Positions 1 to 8,860 of a stretch of DNA of 64,000 nucleotides are shown here, piece after piece. Source of the stretch: Salinithrix halophila (GTDB lineage: Bacteria > Bacillota > Bacilli > Thermoactinomycetales > DSM-45169). Every line of letters begins with the position of its first letter. The stretch's first letter is position 1. Under the pieces are notes generated by a model. That model was given only the letters and a program-made list of their open reading frames with translations, had not been told where the DNA came from and searched no databases. Position numbers and translations under genes: made by a program. The stretch is taken from positions 434,001-498,000 of the forward strand of contig NZ_JBHSAP010000007.1 in NCBI RefSeq assembly GCF_042650125.1, written 5' to 3'.

Positions 1-54
1 AGAAGAGAATCACGGCACAACCAACGCCCACTAATCCTAGCTTCGATCTCCCTT

Positions 55-279
55 TCATGCACGACCGACAGCTACTTCGCGGATCCTGGATGTATAACGG
101 CGGATGATATAGACCCCCTGGCTCTCCAGGGATTCCGACTCGTTCCATTGATTGAGCAACTCGTCCAACTGTTGACTGATCTTCACCACAGCAGGATGGG
201 TAAAACCCAATTCTCTCGCCATTTGTTCCATCCGTGCACGAGTGATTTCTATCTCTCTTTCCAGCCAATACTGGCCCAT
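55..279 (-). CDS. Spo0E-like aspartyl-phosphate phosphatase
   Basis: Short protein of 74 aa with the Spo0E-family pattern: a helix with IEITRARMEQMARELG, a loop with THP, and a second helix with the signature SQQLDELLNQW (compare SQELDRLINEY in Spo0E). Members dephosphorylate Spo0A-P and delay sporulation. The frame stays open upstream to an ATG at 396 (113 aa), which has a weak GAGGT site. I chose the ATG at 279 because a GGGGGG ribosome site lies 8 bases before it and the length then fits the family. The extra 39 codons resemble nothing I know. It is followed downstream by the window edge, so its neighbours are unknown. Confidence 0.8.
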   Translation of the reverse strand: MGQYWLEREIEITRARMEQMARELGFTHPAVVKISQQLDELLNQWNESESLESQGVYIIRRYTSRIREVAVGRA

Positions 280-547
280 AATGAAAGCCCCCCTGATACT
301 CGTATCCAGTCTTTGATCATAATGGTTAAATTCCATAATACCCAAAATTAGTTGTTGATGAAACTCTTTCCCATCAACAGGAAAATGATTTGTCATATTC
401 TTACCTCAAACGTGCAGGATATATGGACATTTTGGCGCATCGAGTAGACATTCGCCGTACGAACGTCCGTTTCCTTTTTTCTTCCGCCTTTTTTCACCCA
501 ATTTTACCAATTTATTTTTTATCAGGGTTCGGAATCTTGCCCAGTGT

Positions 548-1666
548 TTGATGAACTGTCAAAATAAGATCGTAGACTATGCCGAGAGGATGATTCAATT
601 GCCCGATCCGCGTATCCAACAGATGGCAGAAACTCTAGTGGACCATTCCGTCGGAGTAAAAAAAGGGGACGAGGTGATCATTCGCTCCACTTCCCTGGCC
701 CGCCCCCTCCTGGAGGAAATATACCGCCTCATTGTCCGCCGAGGTGGCCACCCCCACCTATTGCTAGGGAACGATTTTACCCGCATATTCTTCGAAGAGG
801 CGGATGACGAACAGTTGGAGAGCGTTCCCGATATCACGCGATACATATTGGAACGGGCGGATGCCAACATCTACATTGATGCCCCTGTCAACAGGCGGGA
901 GATGACAGGAATCGACCCTGTCAAGCTCCAGAAGCGCAACAAGGTAATGATGCCTCTCAATGAGCGATTTATGAAAGGTGAAGCCCGCTGGGTCGTTTCC
1001 CTCTTTCCCACACCCGCCCTCGCTCAAGATGCGGACCTGCCCTTATCGGCCTACGAAGATTTTGTCTACGAAGCCGTCAACATCGATTGGAACGCATTAA
1101 AGAAGACAATGGAGGCAGCCACCGCCCGTTTCGACGAAGCCAAGGAAGTACGTATCCTCAGCGAAGGGACCGACATCACTCTCAGCATCGAAGGCCGTAA
1201 AGGAGTGATTGACGGCGGGGAGAACAACATGCCCGGCGGCGAATTCTTTTACGCCCCGCTGGAACAGAAAACAGAGGGAATCATCACCTATGAATGGCCA
1301 GCGGTCATCGCTGGTCAGGAAGTTTCCGGCATCCGGCTTACCTTCCAGGAAGGAAAGGTAGTGGAAGCCCGGGCGGATAAAGGGGAGGATTACCTCCGAA
1401 AAGCTCTCGATACGGATGAAGGGGCCCGTTACCTCGGTGAATTGGGTATCGGGTGCAACTTCGGCATCCAACAACACACGAAGAATATCCTTTTCGACGA
1501 GAAAATCGGCGGCAGCGTTCACCTTGCTCTGGGCCGGGCTTATGAAGAATGCGGAGGTACCAACCAATCCGCCATTCACTGGGACATGGTAAAAGACCTT
1601 CGCAAGGGGGGAGAAATTCACCTCGACGGAAAACCGGTGCAGAAAAACGGACAATGGTTATTCTAA
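548..1666 (+). CDS. M29-family metallo-aminopeptidase (AmpS/AmpT-like)
   Basis: Cytosolic aminopeptidase of the thermophilic M29 family, removing N-terminal residues from peptides with two metal ions. The N-terminal half has the usual DPRIQQMAETLVDHS opening and KKGDEVIIR strand. The C-terminal half carries the metal-binding set: Glu in NMPGGEFF, Glu in LGELGIGCN, His in GSVHLALG and the His/Asp pair in SAIHWDMV. At 372 aa the length is normal. The start is uncertain: the ATG at 548 has no clear ribosome site, and the ATG at 590 (MIQLPDPR) is closer to family starts but has AGAGG directly abutting it. It is monocistronic and ends at a hairpin. Confidence 0.9.
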   Translation: MMNCQNKIVDYAERMIQLPDPRIQQMAETLVDHSVGVKKGDEVIIRSTSLARPLLEEIYRLIVRRGGHPHLLLGNDFTRIFFEEADDEQLESVPDITRYILERADANIYIDAPVNRREMTGIDPVKLQKRNKVMMPLNERFMKGEARWVVSLFPTPALAQDADLPLSAYEDFVYEAVNIDWNALKKTMEAATARFDEAKEVRILSEGTDITLSIEGRKGVIDGGENNMPGGEFFYAPLEQKTEGIITYEWPAVIAGQEVSGIRLTFQEGKVVEARADKGEDYLRKALDTDEGARYLGELGIGCNFGIQQHTKNILFDEKIGGSVHLALGRAYEECGGTNQSAIHWDMVKDLRKGGEIHLDGKPVQKNGQWLF

Positions 1667-1672
1667 AACGGA

Positions 1673-1696
1673 AGGGGTGCCCAAAAGGGCACCCCT
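1673..1696. terminator. Hairpin between convergent ampS-like and yuzB genes
   Basis: Perfect 10-bp stem AGGGGTGCCC/GGGCACCCCT with loop AAAA, lying between two convergent genes. The flanks are only weakly T-rich, so termination strength is uncertain; position suggests it serves both strands. Confidence 0.6.
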
Positions 1697-1717
1697 ATCT
1701 ATCGCAACCGTCCCTTA

Positions 1718-1978
1718 TTAAAGCAGATCGAACAGCTCCTCCATCTTCCGTTTATGGTCTTCGATCGCTTGTTGGATGTTTTCTCTGAGCTTAGCCGCCG
1801 TTTCACCAGTAACGATCTCCCCGTTGACCATGGCATAGGGCGATGCGGCACAGATTTCACAGTTACCCAGGCAGCTGGTCTCCAGTACCTCCACTTCAGG
1901 GTCCTGAGCCAGCTCATCACGAATTTCCTCGACATCCGGTGTTAGACGGTTAAGGCAAAATTCCACCATCGGTTGCAT
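1718..1978 (-). CDS. yuzB: YuzB-like DUF1450 protein
   Basis: 86-aa protein matching the YuzB/DUF1450 family of Bacillales: PMVEFCLNRL at the start, SCLGNCEICAASPYAMVNGE in the middle and GETAAKLRENI near the end. The cysteine pattern (one Cys near the N-terminus, then CLGNCEIC) resembles thioredoxin-like ferredoxins, so a metal or Fe-S role is possible, but no function is established. The ATG at 1978 has AGGAG 10 bases upstream. YuzB and YuzD, which lie close together in Bacillus subtilis, are about 7 kb apart here. The gene faces the aminopeptidase gene across a shared hairpin. Confidence 0.85.
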   Translation of the reverse strand: MQPMVEFCLNRLTPDVEEIRDELAQDPEVEVLETSCLGNCEICAASPYAMVNGEIVTGETAAKLRENIQQAIEDHKRKMEELFDLL

Positions 1979-2112
1979 CGTCGTTCACTCCTGCTCTGTC
2001 CGGATGATTCCCTGCCTGGCTACAGGGTTGCCTATTATTGTACCTCCCATCCGGAAAAAACAAAAGGTACCAATGAAAAACGAATTTCTTCTATAATCGT
2101 CGGGTTGGATAT

Positions 2113-5100
2113 TCACTGGCCTTTGAGAGAAAAACGTTTCTCCATCCCGCCGGTTTTAACCGTTAACTCCACGCTTCCCCGACGGTAAAAACGAATCGTC
2201 CCGGTGACCGGGTTAAAACGGGCTATGGCCCGGGAATCCATAGACCCTTTGTTCGAAATAATCAACCCCTTCGTACCTTCGTACCGAACCATGGCAGGAT
2301 AGCCCAGTGGAAAGGTCCACCCTTCTGCCTGCACCCCATGGAGAGGCACCTTTTCCTGCTCACCAACTGTAAATACCTGTTTCTCCAAAATGAGATCCTG
2401 CAGAATCGGGCGAACTTCCACTGTCATCCAGGGAACTTTCCGCTTTCCGGCCCTGCCAACCCCAAAGACAGCATAGCTGTAAAAACCTCCGTCATCCTGT
2501 GCCCCGTAGGCCCGTTTTCCGACTGGGCCGATGATCCCGTAAGGAATCCCATCCAACTGTCCCCAGTGGTTCACGTGAGCATGAGCGCTGATAACCGCCG
2601 CCGGTTTTCCACTCGCTTCACGAAAACGGGTCAACAGTTTCTCCAGTAATTCAGCTTCTCCACCATCTTTAAACTGGGAGGTCTTCGCCGGGAGAGGGTC
2701 TCTCAGTGGATGATGACCCAGAATGACCAAATTTTCCACTTTGGCATCTTCTTCGCTTTCCTTGAGCAATTGCTTTAATCGGAACCATTGGTTGGCATCG
2801 CTTACCCGCAGCCCTTCGAAGGAAGTGTTGAATAGAATAAAACGCGTCCTTTTGTGAACGAAGGTGCGAAACAGGGATTCCCGGCCAAAAGCATCCGCAA
2901 AATTGTCCAGATTGCCGCTGCCGTAAGTCTCGTGATTTCCTGGTATGACATAGGAAGGGGCTGATAGGTTTTCCTCCAGGATTTTTTTGAAAAAGGTATA
3001 GTTCTCTTTGGTATCCGTGTCCACAACATCTCCGTTAAAGATGACAAAGTCCACGTCTTCCTTCGACAACTCCCGGAGGGCTTGCTTCGCATTCTCCACC
3101 TCCTTGCTCCTTGGATGGGTGCTGTCCAGATGAAGGTCGTTCATCACCGCATATTTCCATTTTCTCGCAGGAATGAAACTGTGCTGCCGTACCATCGGGT
3201 GAGGAAGCGATTTTGTTCGGGGGAGGTTCAAGGTTTCTGTGATGCGAACCGTTACATCATCCAGCATGATCGATCCCTTGTCTTGCACCTTACCATCGGG
3301 CTCTACCAAATAGATCTGGTTTAACTTGATCGGGTATTGAACACCTGGCGGTACTTCGGTCTCAACATACTTCCAACCGATCCAGTCCACGTTCCGGGCT
3401 AAGTCCAATGTGTGGAAGACTCCGACGGCATCCTTGATCCGGGTACGAAGCCAGTGCCCATTCCCGTCCCCATGGACGTATACCCCAATTTTTCGTACAT
3501 CTCCGGGCAGATCCATCAGACCTCCAGGAGGGTTGGCATAAACCGCCCGCGTTTTGGTAGAAGCAGTGAAATCATAGTCTAACTGAATCGCTTTTCCCCC
3601 GCGCTCCGGAGCATCCACCCAGGTAAGGCTCCCGGTGGTTTCAGCCGGTGCCTTGGAAAAAGTCCATGGGGGTGTATTCTTCTCAAAATCTTCTACCCGA
3701 TTTTCTTCCAAGCCGATGGTGATTCCTGCCTGAGCGGTCAATCCACCGACCCTGGCTGTCAAAACAGCAGACCCTGTCGTTTTTTTAGGTGTGACGGTCA
3801 CACTGCCATCTGGGTTGGGGGTCAGGTCGACCAAGCTGTCCTCGATAGTAAAACGGATATCCCCAGGTTCGATATAGGTCCGATACCCATTCCTATCCTT
3901 ACCGGTGACAAGAAACCGAGCTTCCTTTCCCTTTTCCAAACCCATCTGTTTCGGCTCAATAGACAGTGTGACCGGTCTGCCTAAAACGTGGATGTCCGCA
4001 TCGGACCTCACCCCCTGAGACCGGACTGTTACCTTACCTGTTCCGGAACGAGCCGCTCGGAAGATCTCCCCCTCGAATCTTCCGAGAGTAGCAGGTTTTG
4101 TCTTCCAGCGGATCCGGCGTGGATCGATTTTCATCGGGGCGAAAGCGGTATCGAAAGCGTCGGCGCGAAACCGGCGGGTAAAACCTTTAAATACCCGAGG
4201 TGAAGTCGAATGAATGTTGAATCCTTTTAAATGGCCGGTTTTGGCTTGGTTCCAAATCCCGATTCCATTGGGAACGGGTCGTTCCCTTCCGTCTGAGGGA
4301 GTATTGATCACCTTCAGCCCTTCTTGTCCCAATTCCCTAGCGATGAGGGTGGTAGAGCCCCCTCCATCCAAGTTAATAGCTGTCCATGCACCCTGTTCCT
4401 TCATCCAGCGGGCTAACTCCCACAAGGTCATCCCGCGGCTCTCTTTAGAGCGTCCATCAACGGCTGTCAGAATCATCTTTTTTCCGTCACGGCTGAATCC
4501 GACGGCCGTCCGGGGATGGACAGCACCGTCGTCGTGATTGGAAATTTCTCCATTCTTCACCAACATCGCTCCACCTCCGACAGCGAAGAGGAGGTTTTTC
4601 GCATCGGGCCGAGTGCCGTATTCCACGGATACCTCATCCCCCTGGTTCAGCTGACGAAGAAAATTAGCAGCTTTCCCCTTTCCGCTGAGGATGGCCTGCC
4701 CTTCCTCCAGCTGCCCTTCACGAACACTTCCTTCTCGTACTTCCGTCACCTTTCCCTCATTGAGAGTCACCTCGGTGTAGTCTGCCGGACTACCCACGAG
4801 ATGACGGCGGGAAGCTTTCCCCCAGTCCGATGTGTACAAACCCAGGTCCTCCTTCCCAAGAACATGGGCGTTGATCGCATCCAACCGGCGCTCCCCGTAG
4901 GGAGATACCACTCTTCCCTCCAGAAGCAGCTGGCCCACCTGCCCCAGGCGGTCCCGAGTAACGGAAACCGCCAACCGGTCTCCACCGCTCTTACGGATCT
5001 TTCCCTCTGACACCTCCGCCCCGAAAGCCGCTTCCGTATTACCGATGTCGAAGAAATCTGCGTTCACCCCGGCGATGGCTCCGGCCCGCTTCATCTGCTC

Positions 5101-5436
5101 ACTCAGCGATTGCGAACTGGCTACTTTTCCCGCAGTCAACAGACTGCTCTTCACTGCCGGCTCTGCGAGATCGACAGTAAGCGTGGCACCTTCTATCCAG
5201 CCGCGGGTATCAAACCGGTTAACGCTCATTAGGGCCACTCCTTTGGCGATGGCCTCCCCCGACCTTTCCTCATGGATGACCGCCGGGGCTTTTGTACCGT
5301 AGACATCAGTAGATGGAGTCTGGGACTTTAGCAGATCCTCTCCCGATTCATGGACCGGGTCCTGTGCCTGCAACGGTATGGGAGCCCAAACCAAGGACAG
5401 CACGAGCCAGACGACAATCCCCTTCCGCCAACCCAT
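2113..5436 (-). CDS. Exported phosphodiester glycosidase (DUF2233/NAGPA)-metallophosphoesterase fusion
   Basis: 1107-aa secreted protein. Residues 1-24 are a signal peptide ending in AQA-like sequence. About residues 60-400 form a phosphodiester glycosidase (NAGPA/DUF2233) domain, with GVNADFFDIGN, TAVDGRS and AINLDGGGSTTL. About 420-570 look like Ig-like spacer domains, and 575-730 a jelly-roll, carbohydrate-binding-like region (YVHGDGNGHWLRT). About 760-1000 is a calcineurin-type phosphoesterase with the metal motifs NDLHLDS, NGDVVD, GNHETYG, GHHPL and SAHAHVNHWG. A roughly 100-aa beta-rich tail follows. Both catalytic domains attack phosphodiester or phosphate groups, so a role in trimming sugar-phosphate polymers of the wall is plausible but inferred. 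It is monocistronic, with a long upstream region. Confidence 0.85.
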   Translation of the reverse strand: MGWRKGIVVWLVLSLVWAPIPLQAQDPVHESGEDLLKSQTPSTDVYGTKAPAVIHEERSGEAIAKGVALMSVNRFDTRGWIEGATLTVDLAEPAVKSSLLTAGKVASSQSLSEQMKRAGAIAGVNADFFDIGNTEAAFGAEVSEGKIRKSGGDRLAVSVTRDRLGQVGQLLLEGRVVSPYGERRLDAINAHVLGKEDLGLYTSDWGKASRRHLVGSPADYTEVTLNEGKVTEVREGSVREGQLEEGQAILSGKGKAANFLRQLNQGDEVSVEYGTRPDAKNLLFAVGGGAMLVKNGEISNHDDGAVHPRTAVGFSRDGKKMILTAVDGRSKESRGMTLWELARWMKEQGAWTAINLDGGGSTTLIARELGQEGLKVINTPSDGRERPVPNGIGIWNQAKTGHLKGFNIHSTSPRVFKGFTRRFRADAFDTAFAPMKIDPRRIRWKTKPATLGRFEGEIFRAARSGTGKVTVRSQGVRSDADIHVLGRPVTLSIEPKQMGLEKGKEARFLVTGKDRNGYRTYIEPGDIRFTIEDSLVDLTPNPDGSVTVTPKKTTGSAVLTARVGGLTAQAGITIGLEENRVEDFEKNTPPWTFSKAPAETTGSLTWVDAPERGGKAIQLDYDFTASTKTRAVYANPPGGLMDLPGDVRKIGVYVHGDGNGHWLRTRIKDAVGVFHTLDLARNVDWIGWKYVETEVPPGVQYPIKLNQIYLVEPDGKVQDKGSIMLDDVTVRITETLNLPRTKSLPHPMVRQHSFIPARKWKYAVMNDLHLDSTHPRSKEVENAKQALRELSKEDVDFVIFNGDVVDTDTKENYTFFKKILEENLSAPSYVIPGNHETYGSGNLDNFADAFGRESLFRTFVHKRTRFILFNTSFEGLRVSDANQWFRLKQLLKESEEDAKVENLVILGHHPLRDPLPAKTSQFKDGGEAELLEKLLTRFREASGKPAAVISAHAHVNHWGQLDGIPYGIIGPVGKRAYGAQDDGGFYSYAVFGVGRAGKRKVPWMTVEVRPILQDLILEKQVFTVGEQEKVPLHGVQAEGWTFPLGYPAMVRYEGTKGLIISNKGSMDSRAIARFNPVTGTIRFYRRGSVELTVKTGGMEKRFSLKGQ

Positions 5437-5826
5437 CCGCTAACCCCTCCGTTTCTCTTCTCGGCTCTTTTCCATTGAAAGTGGATCCAGTGAAGACGCT
5501 CATGATGTTAACTCTGTCAAAATCATCCGAATAATGGGACCTCTTCTAGTCCTCTCTGCCGTTTTCCTGTCTCCCCTTTTTTTAGTCGTAAAAGGGACAG
5601 GATCAGATGAAAAGTCGTATAAAAAAACTTCTTTTCGCACCCACGCTATATAGAGTGTTTAACCATCCCATTTTATACCCTTTATTCATTCATAAAACGG
5701 TATATTAATAGACGATGATCCATTTACTATTGAAACAGAATAAAGGGGGAAGTAAAATATTCTTGTAAAAGAAATAGCGGTTTCAACTAGCATGTAAAAT
5801 CAAAGAACACAGGGGGAGTAGGAGCG
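5437..5826. other. 390-base divergent intergenic region
   Basis: Separates the exported fusion gene from the sortase-substrate gene. It is AT-rich from about 5590 on and presumably carries both promoters. I cannot assign hexamers with confidence. No ORF with a ribosome site is visible. Confidence 0.5.
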
Positions 5827-7236
5827 TTGAAAAAATTGATTTTGTCAGCTTTGGCTCTCATACTGATGCTGACACTGACACCTGCAGGGCTGATCCAGGC
5901 GGCACCCATTCCAGCAGACTCGTCCGCCAATGAACAGCACCCGTCTGAGAAAGAAGGGGTAAACACAGAAAACCCGCAACAAGAAAGGGAAGGGTCACCA
6001 GCCAAAGAAGGCCCCGCCGATCAAGTGACCACCCCCGTCTTACCGAACCCGGGAAAGACCCCTCCTATGGATAAAACAAAACCTCCAGCCAAGGACCAAA
6101 AACCCGACCCGAAAAAGGAAACACCCTCCCAAGGAACTTTCGATATCGCCCTCGAGCATGAACCGACTGAAGATGGGCTGATTGTCAAAGCGTCCATCCG
6201 GGAAATTACCAACGGGGACGCCGACGGAACTTGGACCTTCCAGATGGGTTCAGAAACAATCATTCGCAAGGGAAAAAGCCCGCAACAACAAGTGGAATTC
6301 AAACTTCCGAAAAGTGAGCTGAAAGCGGGAACCGTCCATCTAATAGATGTCCGGTTCGAGGGAAACATTCAAGGAAACGCCTATTCTCTCCACGCTGAGG
6401 ACGAATACCGCGTTCCGGATCTGCCTGGAGCCGACAATTTGGACCTTTCCTATGGGGTCTACCATGAAGGATTTGTGGTTAATGCGGCGCTCCCTAATGC
6501 TGAGCGTGCAAAAGGAACCTGGACCTTTACCCTGAACGGTCATACAGAAACCCTAAAAAACGTCACCGGAGTCCGACAGAAAGCTACCCTCGGTCTGAGG
6601 GACGAAGGAGCACAGCCCGGCCAACGTTTCAAGGTGCGCGTGACGTTCAACGGCAAATCCGAAGGTAAGAAGTTTCGCGCGTCCAATGACATCGCTGTCC
6701 GCTTCGTCAACGTCGATGTCACCGCTTCTTGCACGGAAAAAGGCGTGGCAGTCCAAGGTGAACTGCTCGGTGCCAAGCATACCAACGGCAATTGGACACT
6801 CATCCTCGACGGTGAGAAACAACAGAGAGAGGAATCCGGGACCACGGAATCCCCCATCCATCGTGCCCTCTTCTCCAAGAAAACCATCACCCCCGGTGAA
6901 TATATCGTCCACGCGGACTATCAGGGAACCATGGATAACGGCGTTCCCGTCCGTTTATATAACGTGGCCAACAACAATCTAAAAGCCGACGATCCGTGTG
7001 TCACCGTCCCTGACACCGACGAAGGGGAAGAGGATCGTGACAAGGGAGAAAAGCCAGATGACGGCAAAGACGCTCCCTCTCCGGGTAAAGATAAAGAAAC
7101 CTCCGGCAAAATCAAGAACGGTGAAAAACTGCCCGAAACCTCCGTCCGCTACCCGACTGGCATGTTAACGGGAGGCGTCCTTACCTTCATCGGCTTGACT
7201 GTCTTCGCCACCCGACGGAAATTTAACAAAAACTAA
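5827..7236 (+). CDS. LPXTG-type (LPETS) cell-wall-anchored surface protein with three repeats
   Basis: 469 aa. Signal peptide at residues 1-26 (KKLILSALALILMLT). A Pro/Lys/Glu-rich linker covers about 27-102. Three tandem modules of about 90 aa follow (about 103-197, 200-290, 293-385), each with a GTWTF/GTWTF/GNWTL strand and a closing D(V)RF/VTF/ADY strand, so they look like one Ig-like fold duplicated twice. A charged spacer precedes the sorting signal LPETS (435-439), a hydrophobic helix and the tail RRKFNKN. Class D sortases accept LPDTS/LPNTA-type signals, and such a sortase is the next gene. The start is TTG at 5827 behind GGGGGAGTAGGAG. The ligand is unknown. Confidence 0.85.
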   Translation: MKKLILSALALILMLTLTPAGLIQAAPIPADSSANEQHPSEKEGVNTENPQQEREGSPAKEGPADQVTTPVLPNPGKTPPMDKTKPPAKDQKPDPKKETPSQGTFDIALEHEPTEDGLIVKASIREITNGDADGTWTFQMGSETIIRKGKSPQQQVEFKLPKSELKAGTVHLIDVRFEGNIQGNAYSLHAEDEYRVPDLPGADNLDLSYGVYHEGFVVNAALPNAERAKGTWTFTLNGHTETLKNVTGVRQKATLGLRDEGAQPGQRFKVRVTFNGKSEGKKFRASNDIAVRFVNVDVTASCTEKGVAVQGELLGAKHTNGNWTLILDGEKQQREESGTTESPIHRALFSKKTITPGEYIVHADYQGTMDNGVPVRLYNVANNNLKADDPCVTVPDTDEGEEDRDKGEKPDDGKDAPSPGKDKETSGKIKNGEKLPETSVRYPTGMLTGGVLTFIGLTVFATRRKFNKN

Positions 7237-7253
7237 TTCCCGCCATGCATTCC

Positions 7254-7284
7254 CCCCTGTTCTCTCCGAGTGCAGGGTTTTTTT
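7254..7284 (+). terminator. Terminator after surface protein gene
   Basis: CCCTG/CAGGG stem with a small inner CTC-TCC-GAG hairpin, followed by a run of seven T. It lies between the substrate and the sortase, so the sortase probably also has its own promoter. Confidence 0.6.
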
Positions 7285-7389
7285 GTCTTGCAACCTTCGG
7301 TAGAGCGAACCTATTTGTTGTCTCTCTGGTGAGCCCATGATAAGATACGGTTGTTCTGAAAACGGAATGAACCAGGGGGTCGACCCGCC

Positions 7390-8001
7390 TTGATCCGAGT
7401 CTTTGCTGTTATATTAATACTGGCCGGAAGCTCGATGGTCGCCTATAACGCTTATCAGTGGTGGGATCAGATCCATGTGGCTGTCCATGACCCGAAACTG
7501 GCGATGGCTATCGCGAAGGATTGGGACGACCGACGGGCAGAGCCCTCAAAAAAAGAGGGGATAAAACGAAAACAAGATCCGAAAAAGGGTGCGGTCATTG
7601 GGGAGCTGATCATCCCTCAGATCGGCGCAATCCTCCCCATTGTCTATGGAACAGGGGAGAAGGAATTGGCCAAAGGAGTGGGCCAATATATCGGATCTGG
7701 AACCGTGCTGCCAGGAGAGAAAGGTCACACTGTCCTGGCGGGCCACAGGGAAACCGTCTTCCGCCAGGCGAACGAACTAAAGAAGGGCGACAAGCTCTAC
7801 GTCAAAATAGACGGGTTCATCCACACCTACCAAATCCGGAAAACATTCATTGTGGATGACGAGGATCGCAGTGTGATCGTCCCCCACGACAAACCGGATA
7901 TGTCCCTCATCACGTGCTATCCTTTCAACTTGGTAGGCAGTGCTCCTCAACGCTATATCATCCGGGCAGACTTGATCGGAAGCAAACCCCAAAATAATTA
8001 G
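7390..8001 (+). CDS. srtD: Class D sortase
   Basis: 203-aa membrane-anchored transpeptidase. The N-terminal segment IRVFAVILILAGSSMVAY is the membrane anchor. The catalytic domain has IGELIIPQIGAILPIVYG, the catalytic His in VLAGHRET, the Cys in SLITCYPF and the Arg in APQRYIIRA, in class D order. It cleaves its substrate between Thr and Ser in a sorting signal and attaches it to the wall. The start is TTG at 7390 with AGGGGG ten bases upstream. The LPETS protein directly upstream is its likely dedicated substrate. A strong terminator follows. Confidence 0.92.
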   Translation: MIRVFAVILILAGSSMVAYNAYQWWDQIHVAVHDPKLAMAIAKDWDDRRAEPSKKEGIKRKQDPKKGAVIGELIIPQIGAILPIVYGTGEKELAKGVGQYIGSGTVLPGEKGHTVLAGHRETVFRQANELKKGDKLYVKIDGFIHTYQIRKTFIVDDEDRSVIVPHDKPDMSLITCYPFNLVGSAPQRYIIRADLIGSKPQNN

Positions 8002-8010
8002 TCAGTATAA

Positions 8011-8042
8011 AAAAAGCTCCGGCTCACGCCGAAGCTTTTTTT
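8011..8042 (+). terminator. Rho-independent terminator of sortase gene
   Basis: Eight-position stem GCTCCGGC/GCCGAAGC with one C-A mismatch, loop TCAC, flanked by A-run and seven T. Confidence 0.85.
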
Positions 8043-8244
8043 ATATATTTTGCGAGCGGGGAAAACCCTTAGATTTATCTATGGAGCCTAAATTAAAAGT
8101 AGTTGCTCTTTGAAAAATGGATAGCATATGGGGTTGTGCAAACCAATCGTCTTGCATGTAAAATGCTATGCGTACCTCCATGGTTGGAATGTCATGCGAA
8201 AACCAAGCAGTCATTTCAGCCTGAGACATGGTAACGAAACTCTT

Positions 8245-8340
8245 TTTTAACCGTGGGGCCCACGGGGTTCGCTTGGTCCATTTCTCCGGGTTACTGGAGA
8301 TTACCCAAGAATCCCCTGCGTTTACGCATGGGGAGTGGTC
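8245..8340 (+). mobile_element. Candidate IS200/IS605-type right-end (omega-RNA-like) remnant
   Basis: Three hairpins are packed in 90 bases: CCGTGGG/CCCACGG at 8251-8265, CTCC/GGAG at 8284-8299, and TCCCCTGCG-TTTA-CGCA(T)GGGGA at 8312-8334, the last followed by GTGGTCAAA. Right ends of tnpB-carrying IS200/IS605 elements typically finish with such a GAATCCCC...GGGGAGT hairpin. No tnpA or tnpB sequence is visible upstream, so this would be a solo end or small non-autonomous copy. The whole 8043-8338 stretch holds no other supported gene. Family assignment rests on memory of the end motif only. Confidence 0.4.
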
Positions 8341-8608
8341 AAAGGTCATAGTGAACCCATTGAAAGAGATGAACCAGCTCTTCTAACGCACGGTCTGCGT
8401 CAGGGCCAGCAGCGGTGAGAATTAGCCGGTCTCCCTTTTCCACTCCGATAAAGAGAGAGATCAGACCGAGCAAGCCCTTCCCATTTGCTGTGATTTTACC
8501 GTGGCAGATCATGATATGGCTGGCGAAAGAACGGGCAGTCTCCACAAAACGGGTGACCTCTCGGACAGATGGTTTACCGAGCACAGAAAAGATTCGTTTT
8601 TTTCGCAT
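8339..8608 (-). CDS. HPr-fold protein lacking His15 and Ser46
   Basis: 89 aa, aligning along its whole length with HPr/Crh: KKRIFSVLGKPSVREVTRF at the start, then NGKGLLGLISLFIGVEKGD and GPDADRALEELVHLF. In HPr the phosphorylated His lies in GLHARPA; here that place reads GKPSVREV. The regulatory Ser46 region (KSIMGVMSL) reads KGLLGLISL, so Ser is replaced by Gly. The protein can therefore not be a phosphocarrier in the usual way. The start ATG at 8608 has the strong site AAGGGGGAAGG. It is monocistronic, with yuzD and the sortase as neighbours. Function unknown; a docking or regulatory role is speculation. Confidence 0.75.
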   Translation of the reverse strand: MRKKRIFSVLGKPSVREVTRFVETARSFASHIMICHGKITANGKGLLGLISLFIGVEKGDRLILTAAGPDADRALEELVHLFQWVHYDL

Positions 8609-8860
8609 CAACCTTCCCCCTTGAACAGATTTTATCCGCTCCATATGTGCTTCTGCTCCTCACTATATCGCTTATTCATAGCAGGCACAAACATTATGTC
8701 ATGTTATTTTACACAGGAAAAGCGGTTACATCTTATCCCCCCTGATCATTAGCGGTAAATCCTCCCTTTTTGTTGAATAATATGACGTATTATCTCATAT
8801 CCATCCATTATCCTTTCCCTGTGTTACATTACCTAACATATAGTCCTTTGAAAAATCCCC

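Noticed and set aside
8041..8349. 102-aa minus-strand ORF
   Set aside because: It runs straight through the hairpins of the IS-end remnant and the sortase terminator, has no ribosome site and no family likeness.
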